The notes beneath the pieces are model-generated. The model ran no database searches. It saw only the letters and a program-made list of their open reading frames with translations, and was not told where the DNA came from. 64,000 nucleotides of DNA from Pseudomonas denitrificans (nom. rej.) (GTDB taxonomy: Bacteria; Pseudomonadota; Gammaproteobacteria; Pseudomonadales; Pseudomonadaceae): assembly GCF_008807415.1 (NCBI RefSeq), contig NZ_CP043626.1, forward strand, positions 1,302,001 through 1,366,000. Reading direction: 5' to 3'. Positions 45,374 through 54,747 of the stretch are shown here, piece after piece. The position numbers and the translations under genes are program-made. How positions within the stretch are numbered: the stretch's first letter is position 1; every line of letters starts with the position of its first letter.

Positions 45374-45798
45374 ACCCGCCAGTGCTTGCCGTTGGACTGA
45401 CTCACAATGAAACCCTGATCGTGGCGCAGCGGCACACGGTGCCCCAGGTGGCGACCGACTGGCCTGGCTTTGCCGACATGCCGCCGGTGTTCGCCACCGC
45501 CATGATGATCGGCTTCATCGAGCAGACCTGCATCGAAGGGCTGCGGCCCTTCCTCACACCTGAGCAGCGCACGGTGGGCACCCAGGTGGATGTCAGCCAC
45601 ATCGCCGCCACGCCGGTGGGGATGAAGGTGACGGCGGCGGTGGAGCTCATTGCCATCGATGGAAAGTCGCTGCTGTTCCGCGTCGAGTGCCGCGACGAGG
45701 CGGGCGTCATCGGCGCCGGCACCCATCGTCGCGCGATCATCGATCTGCAGCGGTTCGTCCAGCGGCTGGGGGAGAAGTCCGCTGCGGTTGCCGGCTAG
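45370..45798 (+). CDS. Hotdog-fold thioesterase, fluoroacetyl-CoA thioesterase (FlK)-like
   Basis: A 142-residue hotdog protein. The block P-P-V-F-A-T-A-M-M-I-G-F-I-E and later V-D-V-S-H-I-A-A-T-P-V-G resemble FlK-type thioesterases. It probably hydrolyses a small acyl-CoA. It is translationally coupled to the methyltransferase. Together with MarR this suggests a response to a toxic acid, which is inference. Confidence 0.85.
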   Translation: MNPPVLAVGLTHNETLIVAQRHTVPQVATDWPGFADMPPVFATAMMIGFIEQTCIEGLRPFLTPEQRTVGTQVDVSHIAATPVGMKVTAAVELIAIDGKSLLFRVECRDEAGVIGAGTHRRAIIDLQRFVQRLGEKSAAVAG

Positions 45799-45810
45799 TC
45801 GGCGTACCGC

Positions 45811-46491
45811 TCAGCACGACTGCGGCGGATCGAAACGCTCGGCGGTGTTCATCCGCACATTGCGCAGGCCCACAGTCTCCAGGTGCGCTGCATATAGAGG
45901 CTCGGCCCGGTAGCTGATCAGGATCGTGCGGCGCCGCGCGCCGCTGCTGTTCAGACTGCCGGCGTGCACGAGGTCGACGTCGAACACCAGGATGTCGCCG
46001 GCCCGGCCGCTCAGCTGCAGGGAATGGGACTCGTCAAGGAAGTCGAAGGGTGGCTGGCCAGGGGCGGGCCGGTGGCTGCCGGGGGCGAGGCGGGTGGCTC
46101 CGTTTTCTGGTGAGAAGTCATCGAGGAAGGCGAGGGCGCTGACCATGTCCCCCGGACGCCGGGCGGACAGATCACGGTGCAGTTGCTGATGACCGCCTCC
46201 GGGCAGGGGTTCACGCCCCTCGGCCTGGGCGAGGAAGAATCGCTCGCCGATCAACGCACCGACTGCCGCCAGCAGCGGCGGCAGTCGACAAGCCGCTTGA
46301 ACGCACGGCTCCAGGTCGATCTGAGCGTGGCGCCAGTCCACGCCGCGGGGAACGGGCCAGCGATCCGAAGGCAGGACGTTGGCATCGAAAGCCGCGCGCA
46401 GCTCCTCCAGCAGGGCGCGCGGGATCGCCTGGCGCAGCAGGGCGTAACCTTCGCTGTGGAGTCGCTGGTAATCGAGCTTGGCTGCATCCAT
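45811..46491 (-). CDS. Phytanoyl-CoA dioxygenase (PhyH)-family protein
   Basis: A 226-residue Fe(II)/2-oxoglutarate oxygenase. Iron ligands H105, D107 (H-R-D) and H176 (V-H-A-G-S) are visible, with R187 or R188 for 2-oxoglutarate. PhyH proteins hydroxylate small molecules or lipids. It is divergent from the export cluster beginning at 46667, 175 bp apart, so shared control is possible. Whether it acts on an exported product is not known. Confidence 0.9.
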   Translation of the reverse strand: MDAAKLDYQRLHSEGYALLRQAIPRALLEELRAAFDANVLPSDRWPVPRGVDWRHAQIDLEPCVQAACRLPPLLAAVGALIGERFFLAQAEGREPLPGGGHQQLHRDLSARRPGDMVSALAFLDDFSPENGATRLAPGSHRPAPGQPPFDFLDESHSLQLSGRAGDILVFDVDLVHAGSLNSSGARRRTILISYRAEPLYAAHLETVGLRNVRMNTAERFDPPQSC

Positions 46492-46666
46492 TTGCCTGTC
46501 ATCCTTGTGCTCTGTCCGATGGGCCCGGCCTAGAGCGGTTGCCGCGTTGAGCCGGGTTTTCGCCGGCGCCGACCGGCAGCCAAGCCTACGGAGGAATTCT
46601 GCTGCGGCCAATATCCGCCGCTTGCGGAGTACCGTAGACTCCGCCGATCTGCAGGGAGAGCTGACA

Positions 46667-47446
46667 ATGCATAAAGGGATCTGGCTGGGTTTTGGGGTGT
46701 CGCTGTGCGTGGCGGGAGCGGCCTATGCCGCGGACCCCGCTCAGGACGACCCCTTGCTGTCGAGCCCGCCGTCCTCCGCTGGTTCGGGCGATGTCCGCGG
46801 CATCCTGCGGGCGCGGGACCAGGCGATGCTGTCGAGCGAGCTGTCCGGGCGCATCCTGGAAATGCCGTTCGCCGATGGGCAGTCCTTCCGCAAGGGCGAT
46901 GTGCTGGTGCGCTTCGACTGCTCGGCCTATCAGGCCCAGCTCAATGCCGCCCAGGCCGGCGCCAAGGCGGCCAGCGAGCAACTGGGCCACAACCGCCAGC
47001 TGGCGGCGCTCAACTCGGTGGGGCGCTTCGAGGTCGCACTGGCCGAGGCCAAGCTCTCCGAAGCCCAGGCGCAGGCTCAGGTCTACAAGGTCCAGGTCGG
47101 CCGCTGTGCGGTGGTTGCGCCCTTCGACGGCCAGGTCGTGCAGCGCAAGGCGCAGCCCTTCGAGAGCGTTTCCGGCGGCGCGCCGCTGCTGGAAATCGTC
47201 GACAACCGCAGCCTGGAAATCCGCCTGCTGGTGCCTTCGCGCTGGGTGTCCCGGTTGAAAGTGGGACAGTCCTTCACCTTCGTGCCCGATGAGACCGGCC
47301 AGCCGCTGCAGGTAGAAGTCAAGCGCCTGGGCGCGCGGATCGACGAGGGCAGCCAGATGCTTCCGCTGATCGCTTCGCTGCCGGGGGACACCAAGGGCCT
47401 GCTGGCTGGCATGAGTGGCACCGCGCGCTTCGCGGAGACGCCATGA
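46667..47446 (+). CDS. HlyD/RND-type periplasmic adaptor
   Basis: A 259-residue protein with signal peptide (about 1-21, SLCVAGAAYA). A lipoyl-like half (I-L-R-A-R-D-Q-A-M-L-S-S-E-L-S-G-R-I), a short coiled-coil hairpin (about 85-140) and the second lipoyl half follow. This is the compact adaptor form. It overlaps the next gene by 4 bp and is the first gene of the export cluster. No RND pump or ABC ATPase gene is nearby. Confidence 0.9.
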   Translation: MHKGIWLGFGVSLCVAGAAYAADPAQDDPLLSSPPSSAGSGDVRGILRARDQAMLSSELSGRILEMPFADGQSFRKGDVLVRFDCSAYQAQLNAAQAGAKAASEQLGHNRQLAALNSVGRFEVALAEAKLSEAQAQAQVYKVQVGRCAVVAPFDGQVVQRKAQPFESVSGGAPLLEIVDNRSLEIRLLVPSRWVSRLKVGQSFTFVPDETGQPLQVEVKRLGARIDEGSQMLPLIASLPGDTKGLLAGMSGTARFAETP

Positions 47447-48761
47447 ACGCGCCGCAGGTCGGTCTGGCCGAGCGGGTCTTCGCGCAGTTTCTCGCCTTGG
47501 AGCGGCAGGCGCGGGCTTGCTCGACGGTGGAGCAGCTGGCGTATCACATGGTCAACGACGCCCAGGCGCTGTTCGGTTACCGCCATGCGGCGCTGCTGAT
47601 CGCGGGCAAGGTCCGGGCGCTCACCGGCATCAGCGTGGTGGAGCCCAACGCCCCCTTCGTGGCTTTCGTCGAGCAGGCTTGCGGCCAGTTGCACCAGCAC
47701 GATGCGCTGGGCAAGGCGCAGCGCGTGGACTTCCAGCAGCTGGGCGCACAGCAGCAGATCGATTGGCAGGAACTCTCCGCCGGCGAGGTCTTCTGGTTGC
47801 CGCTGGCTGATCGTCAGGGCGCAGTCTTCGGTGGCCTCTGGCTGGCCCGCGAGCAGTCGTGGAGCGAGGCAGAGCAGGCGTTGCTGGTGCAGTTGGGCGA
47901 TGCGTACGCGCATGCCTGGACGGCCCTGCAGCCTCGCAAGCCCTGGCGGCTGCGCTGGCCAAAGAAGAAGCTGCTGGCGATTGCCGCAGTGCTCTGCCTG
48001 CTGCTGCTTGCGCCCGTGCGCCAGTCAGTGCTGGCGCCGGCCGAAGTGGTGCCGCTGGATGGCCAGGTGATCGCTGCGCCGCTGGATGGCGTGATCCAGC
48101 AGGTGCTGGTCAAACCCAACCAGGCGGTGAAGTCCGGCGACCTGCTGGTGCGCTTCGACGCCACGACGTTGCAAGCCCAGGCCGATGTTGCCGAACGCTC
48201 ACTCGGCGTGGCCGAAGCCGAGCTGAAGGCCAACTCCCAACGTGCTTTCTCCGATGCCGAGTCCGGCGCCAAGGTCGATCTGCTGGCCGCACGGGTGGAG
48301 CAGAAGCGCGCCGAGCGTGACTATGCCCGCGACCTGCTGGCCCGTGCCGAAGTGCGGGCGCCGCGTGACGGCATTGCGGTGTTTGCCGACGCTGAACGCT
48401 GGACCGGCAAGCCGGTGCAGACCGGCGAGCGCCTGATGGATCTGGCGGACCCGCACCAGGCGGAGCTGCGCATCGACCTGGCGGTGGGGGACGCCATCGT
48501 CCTCGAGCCAGGCTCGGAAGTCGTGCTGCTGCTCGATAGCGATCCGCTGCGCCGCCATGACGCTCGCCTGCAGCGCGCGGCCTACGAGGCCCAGACCACT
48601 GCCGCCGGGCAGTTGGCGTATCGACTCGACGCGGCGTTCGACGAGGCGCCCCGCGCATCGGCCTGCGCGGCACCGCCAAGCTGTATGGCGATCGCGCCCC
48701 GCTGGCCTATTACCTGTTGCGCCGGCCGCTGGCGGCAGCGCGGCAGAGCCTGGGCCTGTGA
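47443..48761 (+). CDS. HlyD-type adaptor with GAF-like cytoplasmic head, one apparent frameshift
   Basis: A 439-residue protein when one base is added near 48649-48653; otherwise the frame runs on wrongly to 49011. Residues about 10-165 look like a GAF-type sensor (A-L-F-G-Y-R-H-A-A-L-L-I-A, V-F-W-L-P-L-A-D). A membrane helix lies at about 177-192, then a HlyD periplasmic part (L-D-G-V-I-Q-Q-V-L-V-K-P-N-Q, coiled coil 250-300). The restored end R-I-G-L-R-G-T-A-K-L-Y-G stops at 48761 overlapping the next ATG, which supports the correction. Confidence 0.8.
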
Positions 48762-50853
48762 TGCTGCCAGCGCTGCGACCGGACCTGCAGCTGTCGCCGG
48801 CCGCACCTGCGCTGGACGGGGCGCCGCAATGGACGCTGGCCGACCCGTTGCGCGGACGCTACTTCAAACTTGGCGGCGCTGCGGTGCGGCTGTTGCGCCA
48901 CTGGGCGCTGGGCGACCCGCAGCGGGTGCTGGGGGCGGCCAATGCAGAAACCGGCGAGACCCTGGGGGCGCAGGAGCTGGAAGAGTTCCTGCGCTTCCTG
49001 CGCGGGCATGACCTGATCGCCGCCGTGGACGCCGAACAGCGCGCCAGCTACGGGCAGAAGGCGCAGCTGCAAAAGCGCAGCCTGTGGCAGAAGGTGCTGC
49101 ACCAGTACCTGTTCTTCCGGATTCCGCTGTGGCGCCCGGATGCCTTTCTCAATCGCGCCTGGCCGGTCCTGCAGCGCAACGGCGGGTGGATACTGCGCTG
49201 GGGCTTGCCGCTGGTGTTCGCCCTCGGGCTGTTCCTGGTGGCGCGGGACTGGCAGCGCTTCCTGGCGACCTTCCCGCATCTGTTCAGCCTGGGCGGGGCG
49301 CTGGCCTTCGGTGTTTCGCTGACCTTCGCCAAGCTCTGCCACGAGTTCGGCCATGCCTTCATGGCCAAGCGCGCCGGTTGCCGGGTGCAGAGCATGGGTG
49401 TGGCGTTCATGGTGATGCTGCCGATGTTCTACACCGACGTCAGCGACGCCTGGCGCGTCAGCGACCGACGCTCACGACTGTTGATCGGCGCCGGTGGCGT
49501 GCTGGCCGAACTGGTGCTGGCAGTGCTTGCGCTGCTGGCCTGGTCGCTGCTGCCGGACGGGCCGCTGCGTACTTCGGCCTTCATGCTGGCCAGCGCCACC
49601 TGGATCACCACGGTGCTGGTGAACCTCAATCCGTTCATGCGTTTTGACGGCTACTTCCTGCTCACCGATCTGCTCGGCGTGGAGAACCTCCAGGCGCGGG
49701 CTTTCGCCCTGTGTCGCTGGCGGCTGCGCGAGGCGCTGTTCGGCTACGGCGAACCCATGCCTGAACCCTGGCCCTTACCGTTGCGCCGGCGTCTGCTGAT
49801 CTGGGGGTACGGCTCGTGGATCTGGCGCGCGGTGCTGTTCTTCGGTATCGCCCTGGCGGTCTACCACCTGTTCTTCAAGCTGCTGGGCATCTTCCTGATG
49901 CTGGTGGAGCTGGTCTGGTTCATCGGCCTGCCGATCTGGCGGGAGCTGCAGGAATGGTGGCAGCGCCGCGAGCAGGCTGCACCGCGCAAGGTCGTCGGGC
50001 TTGGCCTGGCGCTGCTGGCTCTGCTGGCGCTGCTGATCGTGCCCTGGCGCAATGCCGTGGAAGTGCCGGCGCAGCTGGAGGCGACGCGTGCCGTGGCGCT
50101 GCATGCACCGGCGGCTGCCCGGGTCGGGCGACTGCTGGTGCGCGATGGCCAGACGGTGGAGCAGGGCGAGTTGCTGCTGGAACTGACTTCACCGGACCTC
50201 GATGCCAGACAGCTCATCGTGCGCCGCGAGATCGATCTGCTGCAGTTGCAGTTGCGCCGCCAGGCGGGCCGTAGCGAGACGGCTGCCGATGTCGGCATTC
50301 TCGAACAACGGCTGGCGGAGTCGGTGGCCCAGTACCGGGGCTCGCTGCCCAACGCGAGCGCCTGCTACTGCGCGCACCGCAGGCCGGGGTCATCCGCGAC
50401 CTGCTGCCCGACCTGAGCCCGGGCCGATGGTTGAAGCCTGCCGATGTGCTGGTGCGTGTGGTCGAGCCAGGCCTGCGCCTGCGCGGTTATCTGGCGGAGG
50501 CCGACCTGTGGCGTGTGCAGAGCGGTGCGCAGGGGCGTTTCATCGCCGACGACCCGGCCCGCCCGGCCGTGCCGGTGCAGCTCGATGAAGTGGACGCCAA
50601 CGGCGCGGTCTTCGTCGAACTGGAGGCGTTGAGCTCCGATCATCATGGCCCGATTGCCGTGCGCCGCGATGCCCAGCAGCGCGCCGAACCGGTCCAGGCG
50701 CAGTACGGTGTGCGCCTGAGCCTGCGCGATGCCCCGTGGGCCCTGGCGCAGCCGCAGCGCGGCATGGTCGTACTGGACGGCAGTGGGCAGTCGATCCTGG
50801 GGCTCGCCTGGCGGCGGCTGGCGGCATTGGGTGTGAGGGAAAGCGGATTCTGA
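48761..50853 (+). CDS. M50-like membrane protein with PqqD-like N-terminus and HlyD C-terminus, one apparent frameshift
   Basis: A 697-residue protein after adding one base at the four-G run 50337-50340. Residues about 15-85 look PqqD-like (L-A-D-P-L-R-G-R-Y-F-K-L-G). The membrane core has H194-E-F-G-H198 and N-P-F-M-R-F-D296-G, the M50 metalloprotease ligands. About seven helices lie between 135 and 430. A HlyD-like periplasmic part follows (440-697). Similar proteins act in peptide or protein export without a dedicated ABC pump; protease activity is inferred from the motif only. Confidence 0.82.
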
Positions 50854-50886
50854 GGCGGCGGCTTTTCTCGGAGCAGGGAGAGTTCC

Positions 50887-51687
50887 ATGAGCGCGACATC
50901 GTTACCCCGCTGCGCCCGGCTTGGGCTGGACATCCCGTTGCAGCCGTTGCTCGACGCATTGGCTGCCGTGGACCAGGCGGCGTGGCAAGGGCATTTCAAC
51001 CGTGGCTTCTACGAAGGAGACTGGAGCGGCGTTGCGCTGATCACCCCCGACGACGCCCTGATGCCGCTGGCGCCGGGGCAGGGCGCACCGCTGGCCAGCG
51101 ACCTGTTGCGGCGCAGCGCGGCCTGGCAGGCCGCACTGGTCGCCTTCCGTACGACTATCCGTAGCGCGCGCCTGCTGCGCCTGGGCTGCGGCTCGCGGAT
51201 TCACGAGCACTGCGATCCTGATCTGGGGCTGCCCGACAGTGACCTGCGCCTGCACCTGCCGTTGCTGAGCCCTGAGGGCGTCGAGTTCCTGGTGGACGGG
51301 CTGCAAGTGCCGATGCATCCGGGCGAGTGCTGGTTCATCGACCTCGCCCGCCCACACCGGGTCGATAATCCGGGGCCCGGGGAGCGCATCCATCTGGTCC
51401 TCGACTGCCAGCGCAACGACTGGCTGCTGGCGTTGATCGAGCAAGGGCTGGCGGATACGCCGAACCTGCGTCCTGGTCGGGCGGCCCTGGCATTCGAGCA
51501 GTTCCGCGTGCAGGTCGCGCAGGAGCCTGAGCTCGCCCAGGCGCTGCGCTCGATGACCGACAGCGCAGACTTCGTCGCGCGGGTGGTCGCTCTGGGGGCC
51601 GCCCGCGACCTGCACTTTTCCGCCGCTGAAGTTCGCGCCACGATGCGCCTGGCCCGCAGAGCCTGGAGTGACCAATGGAGAGCCTGA
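50887..51687 (+). CDS. Aspartyl/asparaginyl beta-hydroxylase-like dioxygenase
   Basis: A 266-residue protein. R-I-H-E-H-C-D (H108, D110), R-P-H-R-V-D-N (H157) and R167 match the iron and 2-oxoglutarate residues of the AspH family. R-L-H-L-P-L also fits. It starts 34 bp after the M50-like gene with GGGAGAG upstream. It could hydroxylate Asp/Asn in an exported protein such as the neighbouring repeat adhesin, which is inference. Confidence 0.83.
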   Translation: MSATSLPRCARLGLDIPLQPLLDALAAVDQAAWQGHFNRGFYEGDWSGVALITPDDALMPLAPGQGAPLASDLLRRSAAWQAALVAFRTTIRSARLLRLGCGSRIHEHCDPDLGLPDSDLRLHLPLLSPEGVEFLVDGLQVPMHPGECWFIDLARPHRVDNPGPGERIHLVLDCQRNDWLLALIEQGLADTPNLRPGRAALAFEQFRVQVAQEPELAQALRSMTDSADFVARVVALGAARDLHFSAAEVRATMRLARRAWSDQWRA

Positions 51688-52655
51688 GCCCCGTGCTGGA
51701 CCTCAGTGGCTGGCGGCCCATTCGTGCCTGGTGTGACGCACGGGACTGGCGCCTGGACTGGTGCTGGTTCGGCGAGCAGCGCCTGACCCGACCATTCTTC
51801 CATGACGACGTGGAGCAGGCCCTGCGCCTGCCTTTCAACCTGGCGTTCCGTCGCGAGACCGGCCTGACGGAGCTGCTCGATTGGCAGCGCGCGAGCCCCG
51901 GCTTGGCTCCGAGCCTGCTGGTCTTCCACGCCTCGCGCTGCGGCTCGACGCTGTTGGCGCAGATGCTCGCCGGGCTCGACAGTCACCTGGTGCTGTCCGA
52001 GCCCGGTCCGCTGGATAGCCTGTTGCGCAGTCACTACCTCCACGAGTGGGAGGCAGGCCAGCAGGAGCGGGCCGTTATCGCGATGCTGTCAGCGCTGGCG
52101 CAGAACGCGGGGCCGCCGGCGCAGCATCTGGTGGTGAAGCTCGATGCGTGGAATCTATTCGAGTTGCCGCTGATTCGCCGTTGCTTCCCCGAAACGCCGT
52201 GGATATTTCTCTACCGCGACCCGCTGGAGATCGCTGCATCGCACCTGAAAATGCCGGGCATGCAGATGATCCCGGGCCAACTGAGTCCGTCGCCGTTGAA
52301 CCTGGTCGATGAGCCGGTGGCACCCCGCGAGGAATACATCGCTCGTCGCCTGGGGCGGTTGCTGGCGCTGGCGGTGGAAGCGTGCCGCGGACAGGGCGGC
52401 CTGGCAGTGGCTTACGAGGAGTTGCCGCAGGTATTGGGCGGACGCCTGCGCGAGCGCCTGCGGCTGACGACTGGGCAGGTCGAGCAGGCCATGGCGGTGA
52501 GCCGGCAGAATGCCAAGCGTCCGGGCGAGGCTTTCGTGGCGGATTCCCGCGACAAGCGCGACTCCGCTTCGGCGCTACTGCGTGACAGTGTGGCTCGTTG
52601 GGCCGATGCGCCTTACCGGGAGCTGGAGGCGTTGCGCAGGGATCAGGCGGGTTGA
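51675..52655 (+). CDS. Sulfotransferase-family protein
   Basis: A 326-residue protein. The PAPS 5'-phosphate loop F-H-A-S-R-C-G-S-T-L-L lies at about 84-94, and the 3'-phosphate segment F-L-Y-R-D-P-L-E-I-A-A-S-H at about 178. It overlaps the AspH-like gene by 13 bp. Acceptor unknown: a protein tyrosine, glycan or small molecule. It is convergent with a GNAT gene. Confidence 0.83.
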   Translation: MESLSPVLDLSGWRPIRAWCDARDWRLDWCWFGEQRLTRPFFHDDVEQALRLPFNLAFRRETGLTELLDWQRASPGLAPSLLVFHASRCGSTLLAQMLAGLDSHLVLSEPGPLDSLLRSHYLHEWEAGQQERAVIAMLSALAQNAGPPAQHLVVKLDAWNLFELPLIRRCFPETPWIFLYRDPLEIAASHLKMPGMQMIPGQLSPSPLNLVDEPVAPREEYIARRLGRLLALAVEACRGQGGLAVAYEELPQVLGGRLRERLRLTTGQVEQAMAVSRQNAKRPGEAFVADSRDKRDSASALLRDSVARWADAPYRELEALRRDQAG

Positions 52656-53134
52656 ACGGGCTCGCGGCGCATCTGCCATTGCGCCTCGTCCGGCGCTCCT
52701 CCCAGGCTCTCGAAGCCCAGGCGCTGGTACAGGCGCACCGCAGGATTGTGGCGCATCACCGCGAGCTCAAGCGCCTTGCCCTGATGGTCGGCGTGGGCGA
52801 GGACCTCGCGCAGCAGCTGTTCACCCAAACCGCGTCCGCGCTGATGCAGTTCGAGACCGATTTCGAGAATGCGCAGGCTGTCCGGGCGGTCGTCCAGGGT
52901 CAGCACGCCGATTGGTTCGCCGTCGAGCAGGATCAGTTCGGTAAGGGCGCCTGGATAGTCACTGGCGAAGATGCGCTGCTGCAGTTGCCACTGCTGGTCG
53001 AGCAGGGCGGGGCAGGCTGCGATCAGCGCCGCGTCCAGGCCGCGCAGTTGCGCGAACAGGCGCTTCAGCCAGGGTTCGTCGGCGCTGTCGGCGGGGCGGC
53101 GAAGCAGGGTGGGGCGGGTCTTTATCTCGCTCAT
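52643..53134 (-). CDS. GNAT-family N-acetyltransferase
   Basis: A 163-residue protein with the acetyl-CoA loop R-G-R-G-L-G-E-Q-L-L (about 96-105) and the end N-P-A-V-R-L-Y-Q-R-L-G-F. Acceptor unknown. It lies on the opposite strand within the export cluster, so a shared role is uncertain. Confidence 0.92.
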   Translation of the reverse strand: MSEIKTRPTLLRRPADSADEPWLKRLFAQLRGLDAALIAACPALLDQQWQLQQRIFASDYPGALTELILLDGEPIGVLTLDDRPDSLRILEIGLELHQRGRGLGEQLLREVLAHADHQGKALELAVMRHNPAVRLYQRLGFESLGGAPDEAQWQMRREPVQPA

Positions 53135-53244
53135 GGGCTGTTGTAGTTTTCCAGGCCTTGGTTTTCAGGGGCAGATTTTCAGGCTCAGGTTTTCCAGGCT
53201 TCGCGACGGCGGAGCCTGCCATTCAACGATCAGGGAGTGACCTC

Positions 53245-53547
53245 ATGCTCATCGACCTCCAGGGCCTGACGGCCCAGGCATTCAGTTCTGAACTCGGCCA
53301 GGTGTTCACTGCACACACCGTTCCCGATCCGGTCCAGCTGATTTTGCACAACGTGATCGAAGGGCGCGAGGTCGGCGGTGGTTTCCGCACGCCTTTCTCG
53401 CTGATCTTCACCACGCCGATGAATGTACTGCTGCTCGAGGCCCAGTATCGCCTGAGCAGCCCGAGCGGGCGCGATTACGAACTTTACCTGGCGCCGCTGG
53501 CGGCAACGCCCGGCGACCAGCGCCACTACCAGGCCCTGTTCAGCTAG
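53245..53547 (+). CDS. Small conserved protein, DUF6916-like
   Basis: A 100-residue protein from ATG 53245 with CAGGGAG upstream. It has a beta-rich pattern (F-T-A-H-T-V-P-D-P-V-Q-L-I-L, G-G-G-F-R-T-P-F-S-L-I-F-T-T-P). Proteins of this type sit beside microcystin-dependent collar proteins in other bacteria, so I group it with DUF6916, with limited certainty. Its stop is close to the collar gene end on the other strand. Confidence 0.7.
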   Translation: MLIDLQGLTAQAFSSELGQVFTAHTVPDPVQLILHNVIEGREVGGGFRTPFSLIFTTPMNVLLLEAQYRLSSPSGRDYELYLAPLAATPGDQRHYQALFS

Positions 53548-54142
53548 GGCCTGGCAGCGGGCCGGGTCGATCAGTTGCGGCTGGGGAAGACCCGAGGGCG
53601 CATATGCACTGGGTCAGCGCCAGATAGGGCTGCAGGATGGAGACAGGCTGGCTGCCGCCGGCCGCCGCCAGTGTCACGTTCAGTTGCCCCTGTGCCGGCA
53701 GTTGCACCGAGCCCGGCGCGGGACCGTAGATCTGCACCGTGAAGGCATCACGCCCGGCGGCCCCCTGCGACTGCGCCAGCGTATCGCTGGTCGTCGCCTG
53801 GCTGGCGCTGGCGGCGTTGCTGGACTCCGACAGCAGCACGGTGGCCTCCGCGGTGGCGCCGTGGGTATGGGTCGGCAGGTTGCTGGTGAGCAGGGTGGTG
53901 TGTTCCGTACCGGCCACGGCACCCAGCGGGTAGCTGGCGTTCTGGCCGAGGCCGGCGCGTCCGCCAAGATTGGGCAGGCAGAAAGTGTTGACGCCGTCGC
54001 CACCGTAGGTGGTGCCCAGCAGCGCGTAGAGCGTCTGGTTCTGCGCAATGCCTATCTGCTGGCCATTGCAGGTCATCCAGTTTCTCGGCGCGAAGCTGCC
54101 GGCAAAGGGTGCGACGACGCCGATATAGCTTTCGACATCCAT
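53540..54142 (-). CDS. Phage tail-collar (microcystin-dependent, MdpB-like) protein 1
   Basis: A 200-residue protein as read, starting at ATG 54142 with AAGGAGC. The collar domain is at about 6-60 (G-S-F-A-P-R-N-W-M-T-C-N-G-Q, T-Y-G-G-D-G), and S-I-L-Q-P-Y-L-A-L-T-Q-C-I follows. The end is probably wrong: adding one base at 53583-53593 restores a 190-residue protein ending P-S-R-N at 53571, like its neighbour. There are no other phage genes, so it belongs to the non-phage exported MdpB group. Confidence 0.85.
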   Translation of the reverse strand: MDVESYIGVVAPFAGSFAPRNWMTCNGQQIGIAQNQTLYALLGTTYGGDGVNTFCLPNLGGRAGLGQNASYPLGAVAGTEHTTLLTSNLPTHTHGATAEATVLLSESSNAASASQATTSDTLAQSQGAAGRDAFTVQIYGPAPGSVQLPAQGQLNVTLAAAGGSQPVSILQPYLALTQCICALGSSPAATDRPGPLPGPS

Positions 54143-54160
54143 GTGGTGCTCCTTGAGTCG

Positions 54161-54747
54161 TCAGTTGCGCGAGGGATACAGCCCGGAAACGCAGATGATG
54201 TAGTTGATGGCCTGGAACGGCTGGAGGATGGAGAACGGCTGGGAGCCGCCGGTCATCTGGACGTTGACCGTCGCCGAACTGGACAGCGGCAGGTTCACCG
54301 AGCCCGGTGCCGGCGCGTAGATCTTCACGTCGACGGCATCGCGGCCGTAGGCGCCATTGGCGGCTGCCAGCACCGAGGTGGCGCTGGGCGTGGCCGAGGT
54401 GGCTGCTGCGCTGCTGGTCGGCAACGAGGCGCTGAGGGTGCCGGTGGCGGCGTGGGTGTGCATCGGCATCTGCGCGGTGGTCAGGGTGGTGCTTTCCGTG
54501 CCCCCACCTGGCCGAGCGCGTACATGGATGTACCCGGCGACTGGCCCACGCCGACGGGGACGCGGCCCTGCAGGTTGGGCAGGCCGAAGGTGGTCTGGCC
54601 GTTGCCGCCGAAGTTGGTGCCCAGCAGCGAAAACAGCGCGGAGTTCTGCTGGACGGCGAGGATCTGCCCGGCGCAGATCATCCAGCCGCGCGGTGCGAAG
54701 TTCGGGGCCCAGCCGCTGATCGAGCCGAGATAGGACTGTTCACTCAT
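54161..54747 (-). CDS. Phage tail-collar (microcystin-dependent, MdpB-like) protein 2, one apparent frameshift
   Basis: A 195-residue protein once a base is added to the five-C run 54501-54505. It reads through L-G-Q-V-G-G-T-E-S-T-T-L and ends L-Y-P-S-R-N. Collar domain residues N-F-A-P-R-G-W-M-I-C-A-G-Q and N-F-G-G-N-G match protein 1. The ATG at 54747 is preceded by GGGA. The pair arose by tandem duplication. Confidence 0.82.

Noticed and set aside
46667..50853. A standard RND or ABC tripartite pump
   Set aside because: Adaptors and a TolC protein are present but no RND permease or ATP-binding cassette motif is seen.
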